From: Caprimulgus europaeus
Lineage: Eukaryota; Chordata; Aves; Caprimulgiformes; Caprimulgidae
NCBI GenBank assembly: GCA_907165065.1
Contig: OU015524.1
Coordinates: 61,235,295-61,299,294, forward strand
Direction of reading: 5' to 3'
Length of the DNA stretch: 64,000 bases
A program made the position numbers and the translations under genes. Under the pieces are notes generated by a model. That model ran no database searches. It was given only the letters and a program-made list of their open reading frames with translations, and was not told the origin of the DNA. This document shows positions 26,201 to 37,330 of this stretch, piece by piece. Each line of letters begins with the position of its first letter. The stretch's first letter is position 1.

Positions 26201-28413
26201 ACATTCTTCTTCCAGAAGGGCAGGTGGAGGCAGCAGCAGCTGAAAATAGCAGCTGTTAGAGCTGCCTGTGGGGGACAGCATAAGCGATACCTGTGTAAAC
26301 TTAACCGCTTAGGAGAGACAGCATCGCTGCAAAGTCTTGGCAGAGCTTATGGCGATGTCTGCTGCTGCCACCTACTCAGCTGATGGATCCTGCTACTTTG
26401 TTTTCTGGGTTTTGGTTTGGTTTGGTTTGGGGTTTTTTGTTTGTTTGTTTGTTTGTTTTTATTATCAGTAGGCTGCAATGCACAAAGACATGAGCTTGCC
26501 TTGGCAAAATCTCAAGGCCTTTAAGAAAGTACAGCTAAAGATCACATTAAGTAGAAACTTGTTTTACAAGGGGAACAGTCTGTATTGAACCCATGCTTGA
26601 TAAAAATTAATGTGGAATTATAACACGATAATCTTGTCTTTGCAACAAGTCTGCTGACTTGTTTTAAACTTTTGCCAAAATACTTTATGTAGAATTAGCC
26701 TTTAGACAACCTTTTGGAATTAATTCTTGCTTAGCCTGCAAAGAAGCAAAACAGCTTTGCTACAATATCAGGCATGTAATACATTTCTTTCTTTATGATT
26801 TCTAATAATGAGAAAATGGGGCAATAGAAGTCCACTTTCTACTTATTCCCAGTTCCATGTTTGTTTCTTAATTTTTTTTTTACCTCTACACTTTACATTT
26901 TAATTAAAAACCACTCTACCCTTTCATTTGCAAAGATTACTTTCATGTTGGGAAGTTGTCTCTCCTTCATTTAGTCAAAGAGTTGCAATGACAGAGCACC
27001 AACAGAACTGTGAATTTTGTCTGTGCATCTTAATAGAAGCTGGAAAACTCAGATTTCACTATTTATTTAATGTTTGGGTTGGGGAAGGGATTTTTTTTTT
27101 TTTTAAATAATTTAGTCCAGAATGGTTACGTGTTGCTCACTTTACTTCATCTTAGCTTCAGCAGCAGTGTATTGCAATATCCTTTTCTAAAGGCAAGTGC
27201 ACTAAACTACACTTCTGATCCTCCATCAAATGAAACAGGAAAACAAAATTTTAAAAAAGCCAAAAAACCCATAACATACTCTAGATAACATATTTTTAAT
27301 CAAATCCCCAAGCAAGACAGACAAATGGCATTGAGTATAATCTTTATAATGCATTAGTCTTAGCAGTTGAATACCGACTCCAGAAAACCTGATGCACTGA
27401 ATTCACTAAGGTGTTTTGGCATCAATATTGCCAGTTTTGGCAGTTTCATTCTTCCAGATTTGCAGAAAAAGAACAATAAGCTTAGCTTATACCTCCGATA
27501 TCTGCATTAACACCTGTACAGTTTTGGTGGTGTTCTTATTCATGCTTTAGATATAGATTACTTCTCCCTTATCCCGCTCTCTGCTTTAGCTTGATTCATT
27601 GTCATCCCTCTAAGCTGAGTTTAATTAGGGGAGGTAAAAAGTTTCACTTTTTGTTTGGTCCTTTTTTTTTTGTTGTTTTTCAAACTCAGATCCAAAAGGA
27701 AAGTCCTTGGCCGTAAAGATTCTGAAGACGACCGTACACGCAACCATTCTCCGTCGCCCCCCGTAACTCCCACTGGTGCTTCCCCAACCTTAGCTACCCT
27801 CAAACAAGCCGGATCAATTCAGAGAAGCGTTCGCAAGAGCAGCACCAGCAACGACAACTTCAAAGCCCTGTTGCTGAAGAAAGGGAGCCGCTGTGACACC
27901 AGTTCCCGCATGTCTGCGGCAGAGATGCTGAAGAACACGGACCCGCGGTTCCATCGGACAAAGACAGATGCCTCCCCGGACCTTTCCGAGAGCCCTGCCA
28001 GCTGCTCACCCAGCAAGAACAAGCGGGCCCAGGAAGAGTGGGCCAAGAGCGAGGGCCTGATGCCAAGGAGCATGTCCTTCTCTGGCACTAGGTACGGCCG
28101 GTCACGAACGCCCCCGTCGGCTGCCAGCAGCAAGTACAACGTCCGCAACCGCATCCAGAGCAGCCCCATGACCGTCATTAGTGAAGGAGATGGGGAAGTG
28201 GTGGAACAGGCCGAGGGCAGGGTCCGAAGGACTTTGGAAGAGCAGCAAGAGAGGCAGCTTGACGTGTTTAACAGTGATGAAATGGACATGAATGACTTTC
28301 CGTATGCTGAGGAGGCAGACTGCAAGGAGACCTTGGATCCAACCCATCTAGACTTAATGACTCAGCCAGGTACTTCAAGGAAGTATCTAAGCCCTTCAGC
28401 TGAAGAAAGTTAA
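5078..28413 (+). CDS. NHSL1: NHSL1 coding region, five 3' exons joined (5' part outside window)
   Basis: NHS-family protein. Known of the family: NHSL1 is a cytoplasmic/lamellipodial protein that binds the Abi SH3 domain of the Scar/WAVE complex and restrains Arp2/3-driven protrusion. Seen: exons 5078-5270, 10165-10296, 20008-23430, 23983-24112 and 27690-28413 total 4602 nt, exactly 1534 codons with stop, and every junction keeps frame (phases 1, 1, 1, 2). Counting from 5078, the product has a conserved PTPEEKMRQQAQ block and a basic RRPKKVKRRKT patch near residues 45-100. A long Ser-rich disordered middle follows, with KKPPLPPSR near 560, a polyproline stretch at about 820-870 and KPPPISKKPK near 1110. 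The basic/Ser-rich C-terminus ends in EES. These blocks match my memory of human NHSL1, and SMIM28 next door argues for NHSL1 over its paralogues. The WAVE-homology N-terminus is not in the window. Confidence 0.93.
5271..10164 (+). other. NHSL1: NHSL1 intron (4894 nt)
   Basis: GT-AG intron. It has an A19 run at 8085-8103 followed by CAAA-type satellite-like sequence. AT-rich stretches with many TAAT/ATTA cores at about 6000-6330 and 9480-9600 could be conserved regulatory DNA. No ORF inside has coding character. Confidence 0.85.
8085..8103 (+). repeat. Poly(A) tract, 19 A
   Basis: Uninterrupted A run followed by imperfect CCAAGCAAAACCAAGCC units. It could be the tail of a decayed insertion, but nothing recognisable precedes it. 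Confidence 0.85.
10165..10296 (+). CDS. NHSL1: NHSL1 internal exon (ENFDRQAS...RRPKKVKRRKT)
   Basis: Acceptor attag at 10160-10164 and donor CTA-G|gtatgg. The exon is 132 nt, phase 1 at both ends, so it can be skipped without a frameshift. It encodes ENFDRQASIRRSLIYTDTVV followed by the highly basic RRPKKVKRRKTITGIPDN, one of the best conserved blocks of the NHS family and a plausible nuclear-localisation-like or phosphoinositide-binding basic cluster (inference). The frame stays open past the donor, so splicing is called from the consensus donor and the fit to the next exon. Confidence 0.93.
10297..20007 (+). other. NHSL1: NHSL1 intron (9711 nt)
   Basis: Largest intron in the window. It contains an ancient MIR/L2-like relic at about 12941-13070. 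The long stretch from about 13.9 to 15.7 kb is pyrimidine-rich on the + strand, is not AT-rich like its surroundings, and may be an old unidentified repeat. No additional exon with matching phase 1 was recognised. Confidence 0.82.
12941..13070 (+). repeat. Ancient MIR/L2-like repeat relic
   Basis: The order cttat-cgatggggaaacc, then gaggttacttagc, gtcacccaccaggctg, caaggctgggaataaa and gtctccctcat follows the core of old amniote repeats: 'gatggggaaactgaggca', 'aggttaagtgacttgccc', 'gtcacacagc', 'agctgggaatagaaccc'. It is heavily diverged. Family assignment is from memory of the consensus. Confidence 0.5.
20008..23430 (+). CDS. NHSL1: NHSL1 large central exon (1141 codons)
   Basis: This single 3423-nt exon, phase 1 at both ends, carries most of the protein, as the big penultimate-region exon does in NHS, NHSL1 and NHSL2. 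It opens VGTGQSDFRGHS and contains the conserved VVPPSMRRIRAQKGQGIAAQ near 20150-20210 and the ACVVSPHATYSTSIIPNATL block near 20535-20595. SLKKAKKPPLPPSRTDSLRR follows at about 21341-21400, SHRVTSPSSGYSSQSNTPTA near 21880-21935, a polyproline region at 22144-22290, and KPPPISKKPKLFLVVPPP near 23013-23070. The proline motifs are candidate SH3 and EVH1 ligands, in keeping with the Abi binding reported for NHSL1. The acceptor is the tandem ccagcag, so start 20005 is an in-frame alternative. The donor is a strong gtgagt at 23431, although the frame remains open to TAG at 23553-23555. Confidence 0.93.
23431..23982 (+). other. NHSL1: NHSL1 short intron (552 nt)
   Basis: Short GT-AG intron. Its first 125 nt stay open in the frame of the preceding exon to a TAG at 23553-23555, and a second phase-compatible donor (gtgaga) lies at 23494. 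The remainder has no open frame or repeat that I recognise. Confidence 0.85.
23983..24112 (+). CDS. NHSL1: NHSL1 exon (RPRTTEDLFAAIHR)
   Basis: Acceptor ctctctgcgcag ends at 23982 and the donor is CACAG|gtactg. Length is 130 nt; it takes phase 1 and leaves phase 2. It encodes VEVFESDTANSS and then the conserved TPARPRTTEDLFAAIHR, which continues across the next junction as SKRKVLGRKDSEDD, as in other NHS-family proteins. The intron before it is only 552 nt. Confidence 0.93.
25197..25212 (+). repeat. (AT)n microsatellite
   Basis: About eight AT units inside an NHSL1 intron. Confidence 0.85.
26408..26460 (+). repeat. (GGTTT)n / (GTTT)n simple repeat
   Basis: Tandem GGTTT units followed by GTTT units and a T run; G/T only over about 50 nt. 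Confidence 0.9.
27690..28413 (+). CDS. NHSL1: NHSL1 terminal coding exon
   Basis: Acceptor caaactcag ends at 27689; TAA is at 28411-28413. It encodes RSKRKVLGRKDSEDDRTRNH, then NHSPSPPVTPTGASPTLA, GSIQRSVRKSSTSNDNFKAL, KGSR...MSAAEMLKNTDPRFHR, EEWAKSEGLMPRSMSFSGTRYGRSRTPPSAASS and IQSSPMTVISEGDGE, and ends SAEES. The basic, serine-rich first 170 residues are the conserved NHS C-terminal block. The last 70 residues are acidic and more variable. Base composition is GC-richer than the flanking introns. Confidence 0.94.
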
Positions 28414-29556
28414 GAGGCAGTGACAAAAGGCATTGGATATTAGTCTAGAAAATGACAGAGGACTAGATTCCAGAAGAAAGCCCAGACCAGGACAAGTTTA
28501 CTTTGCTGAGCATTTACTCCATGAACTGCATGTGTGTGTTTAAATGCTAAAGCAATGATAGTTCTGCATGGTTGGGTTGGGGAGGACTTGCTTTGAATGA
28601 GTGGTCTGTGGCTTAAAGAAAGTTAACAGTTGACTTTTTTGTGTAAAGCCTTAGAAGTCCTCTTGTGGGGAGGGAGTTTTCTCAGAGCCTGTAGGGGTGT
28701 GAAGTTTTTCTTTTTCTTGAGACTGCAATTGTGCAAGCAAAATTTAGGAATAAGCCTGAAGAAGGAGGAAGGGGAAGGCTCCTGTGGTACCAGCTGGACA
28801 TTTGCTTCAAAAGCATTTGTAGTCGTGCAGCGTAGTGCATTCGTTAAGCGGAAAAAGGCACGATGAGGCACATTCACCTATGAGAAGGTTGTAGGGTTGG
28901 TGCTGGGTTAGTGCATGGTTTATTGCTGGGGTATGGCCCAGTGTTGGATGGTTTGCTGCTAAAGCAATTAGGGCACCAGGTTATGAATTGGTCCAGGGTA
29001 CTTTTTTTTTCTTTTTCCTGAAAGAAAATGAAAGCCGTAGTTAACGTGGAAAAGGGAGACGAGTTTTATAACACGCTACTAGCTGCCGTGCAGCCACACG
29101 TGTACGCTTGGTGGAACACTCATTTCCAAGGGAATTGCTTCCTTGTCTAGGGTATCCCCTTAGAGAAGTGGAACAACTGGATGTGTGCGGAGGATGCGAG
29201 CAGACAACAGAGAAGTGGGAGAGGAATTAAGCGGTGTACTGACAGGGTTTGGAAGTGTTACGTTTCTGAATGAGAAAGCGAAATTTGACTTGGAGAACTT
29301 GCACTACAGAGCTGCAGGTGGAGCCTGTCTTTCAAAATGGAAACCTGAGAGTTGTGTTTTGCCAGAAGTCTTTCTTCCCTTTGTCAAAATGGGAAGATTA
29401 TTACTTTTCATCACTTGAAATACAGATCCTTGCTAACTTTTGGTTACCAAAGAATAAGTTACAGTTACTTTCCTTTTTGATTTGCCTGCAGTATTTCTCT
29501 TCTTTTTTAACCTTAATAATTTAGTGAGGTTCGTTTTTATTGTATGTTTTACAAAT

Positions 29557-29562
29557 AATAAA
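29557..29562 (+). promoter_or_regulatory. NHSL1: Proximal polyadenylation signal of NHSL1
   Basis: AATAAA within aataataaaaac. A TTT-rich tract lies just upstream and a T-rich stretch downstream. It is a candidate alternative 3' end. Confidence 0.5.
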
Positions 29563-29948
29563 AACATTTAACGGTTTTCCAATTGTGAAGAAGACCATTA
29601 ATTAAAACTGAAATATTGGCTGGAGTTTTTGGTTCTTAGTAGGAATGAAGCTTTTAATTTTTAAGAAGACTTTTTGCATCATTTGATGGCGTGCGCAGTT
29701 TTTGTATTGTTTGTAAATATTGAAAGTTGTTAAAATATCTTTTGATCTCCCTTCCGTAGAATTTATACATTTTTAGATTGCTTTTAAGAAGAAAAAGCAC
29801 TCTTTGTAGATTATTTATTTTAGAGAAATATGCTTGTAATCTCTTTCTTCAATCTTTTACTTGTTAGTAATGTAAATTTCAGGGGCCTTCATTTAACTCT
29901 TCCCTTCACAAGAAGGGAATAGTGATGAAAATGCTGTGACTTTGCTTC

Positions 29949-29954
29949 AATAAA
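29949..29954 (+). promoter_or_regulatory. NHSL1: Distal polyadenylation signal of NHSL1
   Basis: AATAAA in tgcttcaataaag, followed about 25-40 nt later by a T/G-rich element (tattgtcttttgagttg). This is a textbook arrangement, so cleavage near 29,970-29,980 is expected. It is preferred over the proximal signal because its downstream element is better. Confidence 0.72.
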
Positions 29955-29975
29955 GAAAAAGGCTGCCAGTTGCCA

Positions 29976-32900
29976 TATTGTCTTTTGAGTTGATTAAAAT
30001 CTCCTTCAAAAGATGCGTCCCGCAGCGTATGGCAACCCACCCAATGCCATAAACCACGCATCCAGCTACTAACCTCCAGTTTTCATTGCAAGATTTACTA
30101 ATTCACTTCAGAGACACCTGAAGCGTACTTACATATCCATCCCATTTTGGCATCTCAATGCTGAGACTAAAAAGACTGAAATAATCCTAAACTTTTTCCA
30201 GTATCATCTGTGAGTGTTTCTACTACTTCTCTCGTACTTGCAACCTGTCCCAGAAAACTAAAATTCTTGGAGAACCAGATTATAAGCAATGTGAGTAAGA
30301 AGTGAAATGGAGAAGGTGAGTCCAGCTGCACTCACTGAAACAAAGGTGGGATTAACTGGTGCACAGTAAACTTTCTACCATTTTTGTGTGCTAAATATAT
30401 TTAAAGAACCTTTGGATTTTTTTAATTAAATGAAAACCTAATTGGATAAAGTGGATGGTTTAAGATATTATTAATATTGATCTGAACTACATACTGTTGC
30501 AAAGAAATAGTGCAAAACATTCTGCAACTGCTAAACGTCTCATGACTGTTGCTTTGGTGTTTCTCCCAGAGCTGATCACATGAAACATGGAGCGCTGTGT
30601 CCTTTTCACAGCGGGTACTGTCCCTTTCGAAGCCGTGTGGGAATGGTAACTCGTCCTCATGCCACTGTCCTAACGGGAAAATACTCAGGCTTTGTTCTAT
30701 TGTTTACAAACGGGCAAATCATCTAAGTGAAAAACTGCAGCACTGGAGAAAACCATCATTCTGGTGTCTGGAACTTCTGCAGTACTTGGCAGCATTTTGC
30801 ATCAAGTGCCTGTAGGAGGGAGCCTCACCAGCTTGTTTCCCTGATGCTGGCCAGCTGATGCTGCCAGTCGTTTTTATAGGCTCTATGGGGAACTCCTGGG
30901 AAGGTCCCGGCTTATATGTACACCATCTTGTCAGTGCAGGTAGGCAAGATTAACCTTAAAGGTAGCACGGGCTGAATTTCTTCTCTGGACACAGGTAGCC
31001 TTGATGCTCATCTAAAACTCACATGTGATATAAGGTGAGTTGGGCTGAGGCTCAGGTTTTCACTAGTGTGCAGAAGGCAGCGTTTACTTAGCCCTACTGA
31101 TGTTGCTACATGACTACGTTTTACACAGTAGAAGATGTAGTGAAATACATTAAATGTGCTGAAATATGTTTAATAGTGCTTTTAATAATTATTTAGGCAA
31201 CTGATGTAACTTTCTTACGGGGGTATCACCATGTCATCTCCCCGCTGCCACCATCCTCTGTAGCAGCACGAAGACTTGGTTCGTAGCTGAGTTTTCTCAG
31301 CAATACAGTCTTTGGCCCAAGTTTCCACTACAAAACCTTAAGAGCACAACAGCTTTAGGCTGTGTTTTCTCTACTGGCAACAACTTTGGTGTGTATGTAA
31401 TTATGCTAAGGAAAATGTGCTTAATTTTCTGTCACATATACAACTGAAGTTACTTTCTTCCATTATAAGCATCTTCCATAGGGAGGTTTTGCAATTGTGG
31501 CTTTACTGGTCAACAAGTGTAGATTAAGTTTAGCAAACTAAGACATCCAGAGCAGTAGGAGGGGAGGAAAAATACACAAACTTTGGCCATGCTAAAGAGA
31601 AAAAGGAGATTGATGTCATCCTGATGCTTAATGAATCATAGTGACACAGGGCTTGTTCAGGGTTTACAGTTGGTTCACAGTTTGCCTCTCAAACAAGAAT
31701 CATTATTGAAGCTAGATGCGAGATTAATTTCTGGTTTTCCTGTTATTGGGAATTGTTCTCAGATTCCTTCTTTCCCTAAATTTTGCTCTGTATTAACTCA
31801 TTCTGTGGTTCCTTTGTTTATGTCCATATTTGTTCTTTCTGCTGTCAGATGTAGGCAGCTCCAATCCCCCTTAAAATTAGAGCCTGTCAGTTGTTACGGT
31901 AATACATTCATAAGGCTCTGTGGCATTTATAAGCCTTCACTGTTTAGAGAATTTATTATCTTAATTTAAATGAAGGATGGTTATGGAAGGAGCAGTAGCT
32001 TGGTGAGGAGGGGTTTGGAATGTTACTGGAAATCAGTTAAAAGAATTGTGAAAGAAGTGGATTTGATGAAGACAGGGTTTTGAGGAACCAGGACTGGATG
32101 CTGGTTCCTGCGTCAGACTCGGCCTGAAAGAAGGCACAGAATAATGGCAGAAAAGGAGAGGCAGGGAGATCAGTGAGGAGTACAGTGAACAAACAGAACG
32201 ACAGGTATGAGGCAGGCAGGCTAACACAGATTCTTGGAAGATGAAGCTTCAGCAAGTACAGAAGAGAGAAAAAGGCAAAGGAATGATGGGATAGTCACAG
32301 CAAGGGGAAAGAAAAATTTTAGCCTATGAATTTCTTCACAACTCAAAGGGTATAGAAGGCCAAAGACAGTGAAACATGGAAAAAATGTTTTAGAAGAGGA
32401 AAAATAACAAAATCCTGTGAGCTTAGAGAAGCAGGAATAGGCTGAAGTGAGGAATGCTCTAGGAGACCTTGGGCAGCACTGGGCAGGCAGCTACAGGCTC
32501 GAACACAACTCTCGGAAGGGTTCTGTACAGAAAAGCCGTGCCTGAAGTCTGGAAAGAATTTGGGATCAGGAAGATTAAAGCTCAGATTCATCCTACCTAA
32601 TTTCTGCCAACAGCACTGTGTCCCATGATCCCTATGGACTGGCTGCTCTTCTCCAGACACCTGTGTTCTGGTAACTTGGTAAACCTTCAGTTTCCTGGAG
32701 TGAGGAGAGGCCACTTGTGCATGCAGCACAGGGATGTCTTCATAATATTGCAAGCAAGTATATCTTGCTTGTCAGATATTTTTTGGATCTCACAAAGTTC
32801 TGGAAAAGCCATTTATAGCAGCAGTCACTGCTCCAACAAAGCTGCTGCCATAGTATATTTAAGTGGTTCAAAATGCTGCATTGTTTGCTTCTGTAAAAGG

Positions 32901-35900
32901 AGATTAAAAGGGTGGACTTGAACAATAAAAGTGTTTAAAAAAATTAGATTGGCAATGTGGAATTGTTTTATCTATTTAAAATAACTTCAGTACTCACAAA
33001 AAAAGAACACAAAGCTACAAATTACATTAGCTATATAATGCATAAAGTACGTTATATTAGCTTTCTGAGTTCCCCCCGATACTTTATTTTTTTAATAACT
33101 TTCAGAAGTTACTTCTTTCATTTTTAAGACTAGAAAAGTCTTCTGACACAAAATGGATAATTTGCTTGGTTCTAAGGTTGTCAACTTTAATCAGAGTGCA
33201 GCATCAAAATCTTGCAGGTATTCCATGCTCAATCTTGACTGTGGCTATAGTGGTGTGAATTAACAAACGCTCAACAAAGTAAAATCTAGAGACGTTTGAT
33301 GAAGAAGTGCTCTGTGATATGCCAGAGCCTGGGTAACGGGCCTAAGCCAATAGCTGCCCTCTAGGTGGACCCTGTAAGATTTTATTTGCTATAATATTTG
33401 TAGTGCAAGAGCAATCAGCAACTCTTGAGCAGCCATCAGCAGATGTTTCTGGTTAGAACTGAAATAGATGGTGAAACCAGACAGATATCAGTTGAGAAAC
33501 ATGTGGTTAAGACCACAAGAATAGAAATACTCCCTTGGGTTCCTCCCTGAGCCCTGGCCTGGCTTTGGGCAGAATCCAGCTTGGAGGATGATGTGCCAGA
33601 TGTTTCTGCACAAAGAGGAATGCAAGTCACCTGGCTTGCTGAGCTTGGTAATTAAGTATTACAAAGCTGGACCCTGATGCAGTGATTCTTTGGTAGCCTC
33701 ACCTGTAAGAAAACACACTGCACAGGACTTCTCAGTTGCCGGGAGAGGTTCTCCAAACCCACGCCGCATCCGGGGCACCCCAGCGACTGCGGCTCTGGAT
33801 GACGGTAATGTATTGATAGCGCAATTAGTAATGTATCTTTCTTAATCACTGTCGCTGACTGCATGTAGTAATGATTAGATGCGTTGCCTGATTCTGTGTT
33901 GAAGCTTAGCAATATAATTAGCTTATTTTGTTGATTAATGTATTATCCCCTTTTCCTGTCACCTCGAAATCGACAGTCAAACAAGCTGACTCTTTGGGTT
34001 AGTGCCAGTGTCCTGCCTGTCAGCCCCCGTCAACTGGCAAAACACTTTGTGTATGTTGTTCCGAGAGACTGGCTAAAAGCCTTTGGTAAGTGCTTCCCCA
34101 GCAGCGTGAGTACATTTTATGTTGCAGCTTTAGCTCTTGGCAGTTAGGTTCCTTCACTTAATGCACAACCAACTTTTTAAGAGCCAATGAATTATTCTCC
34201 CAACAGTGCTAATGCAAAATGTCATTGATTTTTAGTAGGAAATCGTCTGTTAATAGTGAATCCAAATGTGTGTGTATGTGCATGTGTGAGGGTATATACA
34301 GAAGAGAGAAAGGCCAGTCCCAGTGTACATCAGTTGCTTCTGTCTGTAGTGTACTGCTGCATTTGTGCACCAGCCCTTTGTATAAAACCAGAAATTCTAG
34401 TTACTGAAGGAACAAAAAAAGTAAATCTGTCAGGATAGGTAGGTTGCAGAAGTTTCTGCATATTCACTACCTCTTGAAAAAAATAATGAAAACCTAAGTT
34501 CTGTGTTTAGATGTTAAAAACTAATTTGTGAAAAAAAAATAATTACAAAAACAATTAGATAAAATCTGTCAGCAAACAGGAAATACAGGAAACAAAATGT
34601 CCTGTCTGCTATCAGAAGAACGCTTCCACAGTGGCAGTATTTAAGAATTGTTTAACTCCCATGTTCTTCTTGTACATCTCGGTAGTAAACTAATGTCTTG
34701 TTTTAAAGTCAAATATACATTGTTAGCTCCCAAAGGCAGGAATTTCTGTGTCCATTTTTCTGCAACTCTGTGTGAAAAGAGTGTTAGAAACATAGCTAGT
34801 AATTGCATTTGGAAAAAGTAAACTGATTTCTAAGCCAGTTTAAAACTGATCAAAGAGTATTAAAGTGATGATGAGCATTCCGTGCATGATGAGCATGCCC
34901 AGTGCAGCATCACCAGTTGAGAAGCTGCCCTAGTGGAGTCTGAAAGATGGTCCCATCCTTCTCTCCTTAACCAGGCTGTTGTCATGTGCTGCCTGAAAAA
35001 TGGTGATTGTGTTGTAAATTACTGTGCCAACTGGGAGCAGCAGTGTAGTCAAAAGGATTAAAAATAGGCAAAGCCCAGATTTATACAGTCAGTTCAGCAG
35101 TCACAAACTAAGGAGTGGTAATGATTTTACTATATTTACCTTTCATAGAGTCCTAGCACAAAGCAAAGTACATTTCAGAAAGGAGATCTTAAGACAACAA
35201 AAATGTGTGCACCAGGGAGCTTGTGGCTGGGAGCAGAGGTCCTGCAGTTGCACAGAAGTCAAAGGGTGGCTCTGGGGTAGCTTATATCCACTTGCAAGCC
35301 ATGGACATGACACGCAGTGCCAAACCACTGGTGATCCCAGGTGACACTGGCATATTCCCATACACAGCACACTGGCTTTTTTAGGGCAAAAGCCTGTAAT
35401 CCAAGATCAACCAAACTCAAATTCTACAGAAAGGTCTGTCTGATGCAATATACAGGACAAAAAGTGTACCTCAGTGTAATACTCAAGAGGGTAGCCCTGT
35501 ATTTATTCCAAGATGGAACATTGATAAGACTGTTTTTTCTCCATTTACTGATGTAGCTTTTTCTAAAAGTTGTCAGAAGTGAAGATTGTGGCATGTGGGG
35601 ACATGAAAAGCAGTTGATAGGTTACTTCTCTGAGATTAAAAAAATCACCAGCACTACTTTTGCTTCTAGACTGTTAAGCACAACCCCAGGCAAGTGAGCT
35701 TGTGTAAAAGAAAAGCTTTTTCTGAAGTGCAGCTCTGGAGCCCAGGCCTATCTGTGCAACAGATTGGTCATCTAATTAATGGGATGAGTTTCTTGCATGA
35801 TATCACAACCTCTGTAGAGCCAGTGTGGATTTGGGGAACAAAGAAACTAAAAAATTACTTTCTGTGCCACAAACATGGTCTGTCACAAATGATTACTGGT

Positions 35901-37330
35901 GTCTGAAATTGCAATATCATCCTAGAAGAAAAAGTGTTAGTCCATATCAGAAGTTATCTGAAATGCTTGCTGAGAAAAGAGGGAAGAAAGTATCTTGACA
36001 ATAAACTAAAATTGTCTTTCTCAAAAGTCATTCTGGTTGTTACTTTTGTTTGTCAGACTTTTCCTTCTTTGAATGAGCCACATCTCACCTATCTATTTAT
36101 GTCAACTGTTTAGTCAGCACTATTCTTTCACCAGGTGTTCCCTTACCCTACTTCAAACATCTTGCTAGTATCAAGACTTCCTTGTGATACTGGTATATCT
36201 TCTGAAGGGCTGCCAGGAATATTAAATATGAAAGGAGTCTAAGCATGATTGTCCTTTGTGCAAAACTAGGACACCTAATAGGTAGACCACGAACTCCCAA
36301 AGTTCATCTGTCTGGGAAAATGCCATCAGTGGCAGCAACTCCTGCTCCTCTGTCAGTCCGCAGGTATACTGAGAGCATGGGGACCTCCAGCCTTTTTAGC
36401 TCTTCAGTAATCAACAGCTGAAACCTTTTCATTTGATAGACTGTTGATTCAGAGGAAAGTTTCCTGCAGTTACATTTCTCTCACCTCTTCTAACATGATT
36501 TGGCAACCCTTTGACCCCACTGCCTTTCCCCTCTCTTAGCATGTCTGCTATCCTTAATCACCATTCCACATGCTGCCTTCTTGTGATACTCCTCCACCAG
36601 AACTCCAGAGACTGACCCTCACCCCCAAGTTCTTGCTCACCATCCCATTTCACATCCAGCTCCCACAAACTGGAAATTCAGCTCTGTGTCCTTAACCACC
36701 CCACACTGTTCTTGCTCCCATGGAAGGACTGCAAGCAGCTACAGACAGCAGTGACACCACTTCAGCAATAAGGGTATGAACAGGTACTTAGAGTGTGCAC
36801 CTCCAAGCATGGTGGGAGGTGTCACTGCTGCCAGCATCCAGCATCAAACTGTGGTTTGTGCCCCGTCTGGGAGCCTCTCCTGTAGCCTGTTAGCCTACAC
36901 CTTGTAAGTCTATTGCCTGGAGTCTATTTTACTGTGCTCTCTTCACCTGTAAATGTGTGAGTTTCCAAATTAGCTGTGAAGAGAGGTGGCCCTGGGACAA
37001 AAGACAGCGTGTATTAAACATCTTTTCAGTGAACAAAATGGTAAGATAAATGGATGCACATCTTGATTGGTATTTCTCCAGAACTTGATGTCCTGAGAGA
37101 CACTACCTGGAAAAGTAGAATTCCATCAAATGGGGCCTAATTAGGAGTTCTGAAAATAACAGAAAAGAGCTACATTTTTGCTGTTAGTCTTTAGTTTTCA
37201 GCAGTCTGTAACTCTGAGAATCTGGAATTCAGTTTGTTTCCGTTAGGTTTGCAAAGTACTGAGGTTGAATTTCCTCTCTTCCCTCCCTCTTGTTGGCACA
37301 GTGTTTTTATTCTGATAGATGAACAGCCAA
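29976..37330. other. Intergenic region, no established gene
   Basis: Between the NHSL1 3' end and the retrovirus. About 32,030-32,600 is purine-rich on the + strand without ORFs of coding character. About 33,780-33,930 is AT-rich and packed with ATTA/TAAT cores, resembling conserved non-coding sequence. An exon-like segment follows at 33,977-34,085. About 36,280-36,980 is moderately C-rich, unique-looking DNA. No SOUL-domain (HEBP2) exon was recognised on either strand. Confidence 0.7.
33977..34085 (+). other. Exon-like segment (uncertain)
   Basis: A 109-nt segment with AG at 33975-33976 and a strong donor TTTG|gtaagt. It is open in frame 1 with protein-like content (for example VSASVLPVSPRQLAK and YVVPRDWLKAFG). 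I do not recognise the protein. It lies 4 kb past the NHSL1 poly(A) signal, so it would belong to a read-through NHSL1 isoform, a separate transcript, or chance. Confidence 0.25.

Larger units (their letters stand above)
24113..27689 (+). other. NHSL1: NHSL1 intron (3577 nt)
   Basis: GT-AG intron. Contents: a (TA)n tract at 25197-25212, a (GGTTT/GTTT)n tract at 26408-26460 and a polypyrimidine run just before the last exon. No ORF has coding character. Confidence 0.85.
28414..29975 (+). other. NHSL1: NHSL1 3' UTR
   Basis: Sequence from the stop codon to the inferred cleavage site, about 20 nt after the AATAAA at 29949. It contains several short T-rich and AT-rich stretches and ATTTA-type elements, but no credible ORF. 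An upstream AATAAA at 29557 would give a UTR about 390 nt shorter. The exact end is inferred, not seen. Confidence 0.75.
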
